Positions 25,008-32,049 of a stretch of 64,000 bases of DNA are shown here, in pieces. Source of the DNA: Streptomyces rishiriensis (GTDB taxonomy: Bacteria; Actinomycetota; Actinomycetes; Streptomycetales; Streptomycetaceae); assembly GCF_030815485.1 (NCBI RefSeq), contig NZ_JAUSWV010000002.1, forward strand, positions 1,736,001-1,800,000. Direction: 5' to 3'. Both the position numbers and the translations under genes were made by a program. The first letter of the stretch is position 1; each line of letters opens with the position of its first letter. Under the pieces are notes generated by a model, which worked only from the letters and a program-made list of their open reading frames with translations, was not told the DNA's origin and ran no database searches.

Positions 25008-25118
25008 GCGTTCGATCCTCGCACACGGCCCCGGCCGGCGATCTTCGGACGAGCCCGTGAGGAGTCGGTAACCGCACCGCAACCGGAGAGCAACGGCGGC
25101 GACCCGCCCCGGACCTAA

Positions 25119-25138
25119 TTTCTGTCGCGCGACAGAAA
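25119..25138. promoter_or_regulatory. Perfect palindromic operator, copy B
   Basis: TTTCTGTCGCGCGACAGAAA is a perfect 20-bp inverted repeat located between the divergent TetR gene and the DUF1989 operon, 39 bp before the operon start. A second, nearly identical copy lies at 15873-15892. Confidence 0.8.
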
Positions 25139-25177
25139 TACCGCGACAGCGACGGAACCGAGCTGCGGAGGTCCGCA

Positions 25178-26005
25178 ATGGCGGCGACAGCGACCACAGA
25201 CGGAGCACGCGCCCACGCCCGGGCACAGGAGGGCGCCCGGGCCGAGGCCATGCCGGTCGTCCCGGCCCGGGACTGGCAGGACCCGCCCCGCGAAGCGGGC
25301 CACCTGGTGTGGGCCGAGACGGTCGCGGGCGGCAACTACACCCACCGGGTCCTCGCGCGCGGCACCGAACTGCGCCTGACCGACCTGCACGGCGACGCCT
25401 GCGCCCATCTGCTCCTGTACGCGGACGGCCGGCCCTGGGAGCGGCTGAACGTCGCCGACACGGTCAAGGTCCAGTGGAACGCCTACCTCGGCGAGGGCGT
25501 GCTGCTCCTGTCCGACCAGGGCCGCGTCCTCGCCTCGGTCGTCGCCGACACCGCCGGCCGGCACGACGCCCTGTGCGGCACCTCCACCCTCGTACGCAAC
25601 ACCGAGCGGTACGGCGACGGCAGTCCGCAGTCCGCCTCCCCGGCCGGCCGGGAGCTGTTCAAACTGGCCGCCGCGAAGAACGGCCTGGAGCCGCGCGATC
25701 TGCCGCCCTCGCTGTCCTTCTTCCAGGGGGTGGAGATCCAGGGCGACGGCGCCCTCGGCTTCACCGGCTCGGCGGGCCCGGGCGGCAGCGTCACCCTGCG
25801 GGCCGAACAGGACGTGACGGTCCTGATCGCCAACGTGCCGCACCCGGCCGACCCCCGGCCGCGGTACGTCAGCACCCCGCTGGAGGTCCTCGCCTGGCGG
25901 GCGACGGCCACCCGGCCGGGCGACCCGCTGTGGGACGCCACGCCCGAGGGCCGCCGCGCCTTCCTCAACACCGCCGAATTCCTGACCGCGAGGGGGCTCG
26001 CATGA
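25178..26005 (+). CDS. DUF1989 protein 1, probable carboxyguanidine deiminase subunit (UAAP2/CgdA-type)
   Basis: 275 aa from ATG at 25178. DUF1989 (urea carboxylase-associated) domain: TVAGGNYTHRVLARGTELRLTDLHGDACAHLLLYA, GRHDALCGTSTLVRNTERYG, LSFFQGVEIQGDGALGF and LRAEQDVTVLIANVPHPADPRP. In this subunit the second region lacks the Cys pair seen in its partner. In bacteria that carboxylate guanidine, a DUF1989 heteromer (CgdAB) converts carboxyguanidine to allophanate. First gene of a tightly coupled operon; its stop overlaps the next start as ATGA. Confidence 0.82.
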   Translation: MAATATTDGARAHARAQEGARAEAMPVVPARDWQDPPREAGHLVWAETVAGGNYTHRVLARGTELRLTDLHGDACAHLLLYADGRPWERLNVADTVKVQWNAYLGEGVLLLSDQGRVLASVVADTAGRHDALCGTSTLVRNTERYGDGSPQSASPAGRELFKLAAAKNGLEPRDLPPSLSFFQGVEIQGDGALGFTGSAGPGGSVTLRAEQDVTVLIANVPHPADPRPRYVSTPLEVLAWRATATRPGDPLWDATPEGRRAFLNTAEFLTARGLA

Positions 26006-26610
26006 GCACGAAGACAGTGGTGGCGGCCCGCGCCTCCTGGTCGTCGACCGTCCGCGAGGGCGAGACGCTGACCATCACCGACCTGCACGGCAACCAGGCC
26101 GTCGACTTCCTGGTGTACGACGCCCACGACACGTCCGTGCGCTACAGCGCGCCCGACACGATCCACGCCCAGGGCGGCATCTTCCTCACCACGGGCAGTG
26201 TGCTGATGTCCAACGAGCACACCGCCCTGATGACGGTGACCGCCGACGGCGTGGGCCGCCACGACACCGTCGGCGGCGCCTGCTCCAAGGAGTCCAACAC
26301 CCTGCGCTACGGCCACCACACCTACGCGCAGCACGCGTGCGTGGACAACTTCCTCGCCGAGGGCGCCCGGTACGGCCTCGGCAAGCGGGACCTGGTCTCC
26401 AACATCAACTGGTACATGAACGTGCCCGTCGAGAAGGACGGCACCCTCGGCATCGTCGACGGACTCTCCGCGCCGGGTCTCTCGCTCACGCTCCGTGCCG
26501 AACGGGACGTCCTGGTACTGGTCTCCAACTGCCCCCAGATCAACAACCCCTGCAACGGCTTCGAGCCGACGGCCGTGCGGATGACCATCGACGGGGCGGA
26601 CGCCGCATGA
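26002..26610 (+). CDS. DUF1989 protein 2, probable carboxyguanidine deiminase subunit (UAAP1/CgdB-type)
   Basis: 202 aa. Same family as the previous gene: LTITDLHGNQAVDFLVYDA, GRHDTVGGACSKESNTLRYG, QHACVDNFLAEGARYG and VLVSNCPQINNPCNGFEPTAV. The conserved Cys residues (GGACS, NCPQ, NPCNGF) could bind a metal, as reported for the family. Paired with gene 1 by ATGA, and with the carboxylase by ATGA at 26607. Older annotations call it urea carboxylase-associated protein; the deiminase role is from family knowledge, with enzyme identity to be tested. Confidence 0.84.
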   Translation: MSTKTVVAARASWSSTVREGETLTITDLHGNQAVDFLVYDAHDTSVRYSAPDTIHAQGGIFLTTGSVLMSNEHTALMTVTADGVGRHDTVGGACSKESNTLRYGHHTYAQHACVDNFLAEGARYGLGKRDLVSNINWYMNVPVEKDGTLGIVDGLSAPGLSLTLRAERDVLVLVSNCPQINNPCNGFEPTAVRMTIDGADAA

Positions 26611-29600
26611 CCTTCGACACGCTGCTGGTCGCCAACCGGGGCGAGATCGCCGTCCGCATCATCCGTACGGCCCGCGAACTGGGCCTGCGGACGGTCGCGG
26701 TGTACTCCGACCCCGACCGCTCGGCGCCCCACGTCCGGCTCGCCGACGAGGCCGTACGGCTCGGCCCGGCCCCCGCCAAGGAGTCATACCTCGACGCCGA
26801 CCTGGTCCTGGCCGCGGCCAAGGACACCGGCGCGGGCGCGATCCACCCGGGCTACGGCTTCCTCTCCGAGGACGCGGCCTTCGCGCGCCGCTGCGCCGAC
26901 GCCGGGATCGTCTTCGTCGGTCCGACGCCCGAGCAGCTGGAGCTGTTCGGCGCCAAGCACACCGCGCGGGCGGCGGCGCAGGCCGCGGGTGTGCCGCTGG
27001 CCCCCGGCACCGGACTCCTGGCGGACCTGCCCGAGGCGCTGGAGCGGGCCGGGCTCATCGGCTACCCGGTCATGCTCAAGGCCACCGGCGGTGGCGGCGG
27101 GATCGGCATGTCGGCCTGTCGCTCGGCCGCCGAACTGACCGACGCCTGGGAGCGCGTCCAGCGGGTCGCCGCCGCCTCCTTCTCCTCCGCGGGCGTCTTC
27201 CTGGAACGGCTCGTGGAGCACGCCCGCCACGTCGAGGTGCAGGTCTTCGGAGACGGGGCGGGAAGGGTCGTCGTCCTCGGCGACCGGGACTGCTCGCTCC
27301 AGCGCCGCAACCAGAAGGTCGTGGAGGAGGCCCCGGCCCCCGGCCTGCCCGCCCACATCCGGGAGCGGCTCGCCTCGAGCGCGCACGACCTGTGCGCCTC
27401 GGTCGGCTACCGGTCCGCCGGCACGGTCGAGTTCGTCTACGACGCGGCGCGCGAGGAGGCCTACTTCCTGGAGGTCAACACCCGGCTGCAGGTGGAACAT
27501 CCGGTCACCGAGGAGATCTACGGCGTCGACCTGGTCGCCTGGATGCTGCGCCTGGCGCGCGGTGAGCGGGACGTCGTCCGCGACCCCGGCCCGCCGCGCG
27601 GCCACGCCGTCGAGGCACGTCTCTACGCGGAGGACCCCAGCCGCGACCACCGGCCCGGCGCCGGACTGCTGACGAGGGTCGAGTTCCCGGCCGGGGTCCG
27701 CGTCGACGGCTGGGTGGAGACGGGCACCGAGGTGACGACGTCGTACGACCCGATGCTCGCGAAGGTGATCGCCCACGGCCCGGACCGCGCGCACGCGCTG
27801 CGCCGCCTGGACGAGGCTCTGGCCCGGACCCGCGTCGACGGCATCGAGACGAACCTCGGGCTCGTCCGGGCGGCGCTGGCGGATCCCCGCTTCGTGACGG
27901 CGGCCCACTCGACGGCGACGCTCGCGACCGTCACCGACCCGACCCCCCGCGTCGAGGTCGTCTCCGGCGGCACGCTCACCACCGTGCAGGACTGGCCCGG
28001 CCGCACCGGCCACTGGCAGGTCGGCGTCCCGCCGTCCGGCCCCATGGACGACCGCTCGTTCCGCCTCGGCAACCGGGCGCTCGGCAACCCCGAGGGCGCC
28101 CCCGGCCTGGAGTGCACCCTCCAGGGCCCGGCGCTGCGCTTCACCCACGCCACCACGGTGTGTGTGACGGGCGCGCCGGCACCCGTCACCGTGGACGGCA
28201 CGGCGGTGGCGCGCTGGGAACCGGTGACCGTGCCGGCCGGCGCCCTGCTGGAGATCGGCGCACCCGACGAGCACGGCCTGCGGACGTACGTCCTGTTCGC
28301 GGGCGGCCTGGACGTCCCCGCCTTCCTGGGCAGCGCGAGCACGTTCACGCTGGGCCGGTTCGGCGGCCACGGCGGGCGGGCGCTGCGCACGGGTGACGTC
28401 CTGCACGGCGGAACGGTCGTCGAGGGCACCGCCGTGCCCGTCCCCGACCGCCCGGAGTTCACCCCGCTCTGGCACCTGGGCGCGGTCGAAGGCCCGCACG
28501 CGGCACCGGAGTTCTTCACCGAGGACGACATCCGTGACTTCTACGCCGCCGACTGGAAGGTCCACTTCAACTCGGCCCGCACCGGTGTGCGGCTGGTCGG
28601 GCCCAAGCCGCGCTGGGCACGGACCGACGGCGGCGAGGCGGGTCTGCACCCGTCCAACATCCACGACACCCCCTATTCCGTCGGCGCCGTCGACTACACC
28701 GGCGACATGCCGGTGCTGCTCGGCCCGGACGGCCCGTCCCTCGGCGGGTTCGTGTGCCCGGCCACGGTGCTCAGCTCCGAGCGCTGGAAGCTGGGCCAGC
28801 TGCGCCCGGGCGACACGGTCCGCTTCGCGCCGGTGGACGTGGACGGTGCGCCCCGCCCCGAGATCGTCGACGGGGGCGTGCTGGCCCGGGACGGCGACGT
28901 GGCCTACCGGCGCAGCGGCGACGACAACCTGCTGGTCGAGTTCGGACCCCTCCAGCTGGACCTGGCACTGCGCATGCGGGTCCACGCGCTGATGGAGGCG
29001 GTGGCCGCGGCGGACCTGACCGGCGTCACCGATCTCACCCCGGGCATCCGCTCGCTGCAGATCCGGACGGACCCAGGCCGCCTCCCCCAGCGTGAACTCC
29101 TCGCCGTGGTCAGGGAGATGACGGCCGCCCTGCCGCCCTCGGACGAGCTGGTCGTCCCCTCCCGCACCGTGCACCTCCCGCTGTCCTGGGACGACCCCGC
29201 GACCCGCGAGGCCATCGCCCGCTACATGGCGGGCGTCCGCGACGACGCCCCCTGGTGCCCCTGGAACATCGAGTTCATCCGCCGGGTCAACGGCCTGGAC
29301 ACCGTGGCGGACGTCTACGACACGGTGTTCGCCGCGGAGTACCTGGTCCTGGGCCTGGGAGACGTCTACCTGGGCGCCCCGGTCGCCACCCCTCTCGACC
29401 CGCGCCACCGTCTGGTGACGACCAAGTACAACCCCGCGCGCACCTGGACGGCCGAGAACTCGGTGGGCATCGGCGGCGCGTACCTCTGCGTCTACGGCAT
29501 GGAGGGACCCGGCGGTTACCAGTTCGTGGGCCGGACGACCCAGGTGTGGTCGCCCTGGCAGCAGCGCGGCGCGTTCGAACCGGGCTCGCCCTGGCTGCTG

Positions 29601-30119
29601 CGCTTCTTCGACCGGATCCGCTGGTATCCGGTCGAGGCGGACGAACTCCTCGACCTACGGGCCGACATCGTCTCGGGCCGCTTCGTGCCGCGCGTCGAGG
29701 AAGGCATCTTCTCGCTCGCCGAGTACCGGACCTTCCTCGCCGGACACGCGGGCCCCATAGCGGAGTTCAGGTCCCGGCAGCAGAGCGCGTTCGCGGCGGA
29801 GCGGGACGCCTGGGAGGCGGCAGGCGAGTTCGCGCGGGCGGCGGCCGCCGAGGCGCCGGCCGCTCCGGTGGCCGAGGTGGCGCTACCGCCGGGCGGCCGT
29901 CTGGTCGAGGCCGAGTTCGCCGCCTCCGTCTGGCAGGTGAACGTGTCGCCGGGCGACGAGGTGACGGCGGGGCAGCCGCTGCTCGCCCTGGAGGCGATGA
30001 AGATGGAGTCCAGGGTGCACGCGCCGGTCGACGGCGTGGTCGCACAGGTCCTGGCCCGGCCCGGCGACCAGGTCGAGGCGGGGACGGCGCTGCTCGTCCT
30101 GGCCCCGGCCGCGGGCTGA
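26607..30119 (+). CDS. Biotin-dependent urea/guanidine carboxylase
   Basis: 1170 aa from ATG at 26607. Domains in order: biotin carboxylase (about 1-450; TLLVANRGEIAVRIIRTARELG, ATP loop KATGGGGGIGMSAC, EVNTRLQVEHPVTEEI), carboxyltransferase of KipA/KipI (AHS2/AHS1) type (about 450-1085; VVSGGTLTTVQDWPGRTGHWQVGVPPSGPMDDRSFRLGN and later VTTKYNPARTWTAENSVGIGGAYLCVYG), and C-terminal biotinyl domain (EAMKMES, acceptor Lys1132). Length is normal for urea carboxylase without fused allophanate hydrolase. It makes allophanate from urea or carboxyguanidine from guanidine using ATP and bicarbonate. The DUF1989 pair favours guanidine, but the specificity residue of the transferase domain was not aligned. 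Confidence 0.9.
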   Translation: MTFDTLLVANRGEIAVRIIRTARELGLRTVAVYSDPDRSAPHVRLADEAVRLGPAPAKESYLDADLVLAAAKDTGAGAIHPGYGFLSEDAAFARRCADAGIVFVGPTPEQLELFGAKHTARAAAQAAGVPLAPGTGLLADLPEALERAGLIGYPVMLKATGGGGGIGMSACRSAAELTDAWERVQRVAAASFSSAGVFLERLVEHARHVEVQVFGDGAGRVVVLGDRDCSLQRRNQKVVEEAPAPGLPAHIRERLASSAHDLCASVGYRSAGTVEFVYDAAREEAYFLEVNTRLQVEHPVTEEIYGVDLVAWMLRLARGERDVVRDPGPPRGHAVEARLYAEDPSRDHRPGAGLLTRVEFPAGVRVDGWVETGTEVTTSYDPMLAKVIAHGPDRAHALRRLDEALARTRVDGIETNLGLVRAALADPRFVTAAHSTATLATVTDPTPRVEVVSGGTLTTVQDWPGRTGHWQVGVPPSGPMDDRSFRLGNRALGNPEGAPGLECTLQGPALRFTHATTVCVTGAPAPVTVDGTAVARWEPVTVPAGALLEIGAPDEHGLRTYVLFAGGLDVPAFLGSASTFTLGRFGGHGGRALRTGDVLHGGTVVEGTAVPVPDRPEFTPLWHLGAVEGPHAAPEFFTEDDIRDFYAADWKVHFNSARTGVRLVGPKPRWARTDGGEAGLHPSNIHDTPYSVGAVDYTGDMPVLLGPDGPSLGGFVCPATVLSSERWKLGQLRPGDTVRFAPVDVDGAPRPEIVDGGVLARDGDVAYRRSGDDNLLVEFGPLQLDLALRMRVHALMEAVAAADLTGVTDLTPGIRSLQIRTDPGRLPQRELLAVVREMTAALPPSDELVVPSRTVHLPLSWDDPATREAIARYMAGVRDDAPWCPWNIEFIRRVNGLDTVADVYDTVFAAEYLVLGLGDVYLGAPVATPLDPRHRLVTTKYNPARTWTAENSVGIGGAYLCVYGMEGPGGYQFVGRTTQVWSPWQQRGAFEPGSPWLLRFFDRIRWYPVEADELLDLRADIVSGRFVPRVEEGIFSLAEYRTFLAGHAGPIAEFRSRQQSAFAAERDAWEAAGEFARAAAAEAPAAPVAEVALPPGGRLVEAEFAASVWQVNVSPGDEVTAGQPLLALEAMKMESRVHAPVDGVVAQVLARPGDQVEAGTALLVLAPAAG

Positions 30120-30154
30120 CCGGGCCGATCGACCCCACCACGCAAGGAGCACGC

Positions 30155-31810
30155 ATGTCCACGACCGTGTCCCGCGTCCGCGCCGCGTACGCCCGCATCG
30201 AGGCCACGGACCGCCCGGAGATCTGGATCGACCTCCGGCCGCGTTCGGACGTCGAGGCGGAGGCCCGTACGCTCGACGAACGGCTGGCGCGCGGCGAGCG
30301 CCTCCCGCTCGCCGGCCGGCTGCTCGCCGTCAAGGGCAACATCGACGTGGCGGGACTGCCCACCACCGCGGGCTGCCCGGCGTACGCCTACCGGCCCGCC
30401 GCCGACGCCCCGGCCGTGGCCCGCCTCCGCGCGGCCGGCGCCCTGGTGCTGGGCACCACGAACCTGGACCAGTTCGCGACCGGCCTGGTGGGCACCCGCT
30501 CCCCGCACGGCGCGGTGCGCGGCGCCGTCGACCCGTCGCGGGTGAGCGGCGGCTCCAGCTCCGGTTCGGCCGTCGCGGTGGCCCTCGGCATCGCCGACCT
30601 CGCCCTGGGCACCGACACGGCGGGTTCGGGGCGGGTCCCGGCCGCCTTCAACGGCATCGTCGGCCTCAAGCCCACCCGGGGGCTGGTCCCCACGGAGGGG
30701 GTCGTCCCGGCCTGCGCCTCGATCGACTGTGTGACGGTGTTCGCCCGCACGCTCCCCGAGGCGGAGCGGGCCCTGGCCCACATGGCGTCACCGGCCGGCC
30801 GCGCCCTCCCCTCGCTCCCCGCCCGCGACCCCGGCCCCTGGCGGGTGGCGGTCCCGCCCCTCGACCAGCTGGGCGAACTGGACCAGGGCTGGGCGGCGGC
30901 CTACGAGGCCGCGGTACGTCGGCTCGAGGCGGCCGGGGCCGCGATCCGCGGTATCGACCTCACCCCGTTCACCGAGGCCGCCGCGATGCTCTACGAGGGC
31001 GCGTTCGTCGCCGAGCGCTACACCGCCGTAGGCGCTTTCGTCGACAAGCTGACCGCGGAGGGCGGCGAGGGCCTGGACCCGACGGTCGCCGGCATCATCA
31101 CCCGGGCCCGCGACGTCCCGGCCCACCGGCTCTACACGGACAGCGAACGCCTGACGGCCCTGCGCGACCGCGCCCTGACCGAACTGGCCGACTCGGACGC
31201 CCTGCTGCTGCCCACCGCCCCCGGCCACCCCACCCTCGCCGAGGTGGCCGCCGACCCGCTGGGCGCCAACGCCCGCCTGGGCCGCTTCACCAACTCCACG
31301 AACCTCTTCGACCTGGCGGCGGCGGCCGTCCCGGCCGGCGAGGTGGACGGCCTGCCCTTCGGCGTGATGCTGGTCGGCCCGGCCTTCACGGACGACCGGC
31401 TGGCCCGGATCGCGGACCTGCTGCGCCCCGAGGTGTCCGTGGCGGTGGCGGGCGCCCATCTGACCGGCCAGCCCCTCAACCCTCAACTGCTGTCCCTGGG
31501 CGCGGTGCTGGACCGCACCACCACGACGTCCCCGGTCTACCGCCTGCACGCCCTGCGCACGACGCCGCCCAAGCCGGGCCTCGTCCACGAGGGAGAAGGC
31601 GGCGCCGCGATCGAGGTGGAGATCTGGCGCCTCCCGGCGGAGGGTCTCGGCCGCCTGCTCGCCTCGCTGCCCCGCCCGATGGTCCTGGGCAGTGTCGAAC
31701 TCGCCGACGGCAGCCACGCCCCCGGCTTCCTCTGCGAACCGTCCGCCCTCACCGGCGCGGAGGACATCACGGCGTACGGCGGCTGGCGGGCCTATCTCGG
31801 CCAGGGCTGA
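30155..31810 (+). CDS. atzF: Allophanate hydrolase (amidase-signature family, AtzF)
   Basis: 551 aa from ATG at 30155 with AAGGAGC upstream. Amidase-signature core: catalytic Lys in LLAVKGNIDVAGLPTTAGCP, Ser region VSGGSSSGSAVAVALGIADLALGTDTAGSGRVPAAFNGIVGLKPTRG. The C-terminal domain (from about residue 440; HEGEGGAAIEVEIWRLPAEGLGRLLASL) is the DUF4243-like domain of AtzF, which decarboxylates the N-carboxyurea intermediate. Reaction: allophanate to two ammonia and two CO2. It completes the operon. Confidence 0.92.
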   Translation: MSTTVSRVRAAYARIEATDRPEIWIDLRPRSDVEAEARTLDERLARGERLPLAGRLLAVKGNIDVAGLPTTAGCPAYAYRPAADAPAVARLRAAGALVLGTTNLDQFATGLVGTRSPHGAVRGAVDPSRVSGGSSSGSAVAVALGIADLALGTDTAGSGRVPAAFNGIVGLKPTRGLVPTEGVVPACASIDCVTVFARTLPEAERALAHMASPAGRALPSLPARDPGPWRVAVPPLDQLGELDQGWAAAYEAAVRRLEAAGAAIRGIDLTPFTEAAAMLYEGAFVAERYTAVGAFVDKLTAEGGEGLDPTVAGIITRARDVPAHRLYTDSERLTALRDRALTELADSDALLLPTAPGHPTLAEVAADPLGANARLGRFTNSTNLFDLAAAAVPAGEVDGLPFGVMLVGPAFTDDRLARIADLLRPEVSVAVAGAHLTGQPLNPQLLSLGAVLDRTTTTSPVYRLHALRTTPPKPGLVHEGEGGAAIEVEIWRLPAEGLGRLLASLPRPMVLGSVELADGSHAPGFLCEPSALTGAEDITAYGGWRAYLGQG

Positions 31811-32049
31811 GCCGAGCCGCCGCAGGGCGCGGGGACCGGGTTTCGGCGACGCGTGCTCCGTCACGATTCCGGTCGGCACCACGCCGAGCGACGCGCTGTC
31901 CGGCCGGCTGCCGGCCGACACCGACCAGGTGGTCAGCTCGCGCTCACCGGGCGCGGGAGGCCAGGCGAGCGGTCACGGGCCCGCGTCGCCACGCGGTCCC
32001 GCCACGCGGACGCGACCGGCCACGCACGACCCGCGCCCGCCGGACGGCA
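31811..32049. other. Non-coding spacer between AtzF and HelY
   Basis: 239 bp without a supported gene. It contains a perfect hairpin CGGCCGG-CTG-CCGGCCG at 31901-31917, possibly the terminator of the carboxylase operon and of the convergent helicase gene. The GC pattern gives a shadow frame across it. Confidence 0.45.

Noticed and set aside
25139..25177. Guanidine riboswitch before the DUF1989 operon
   Set aside because: Only 39 bp separate the operator from the start codon; the class-I structure needs about 100 nt and no matching stems were seen.
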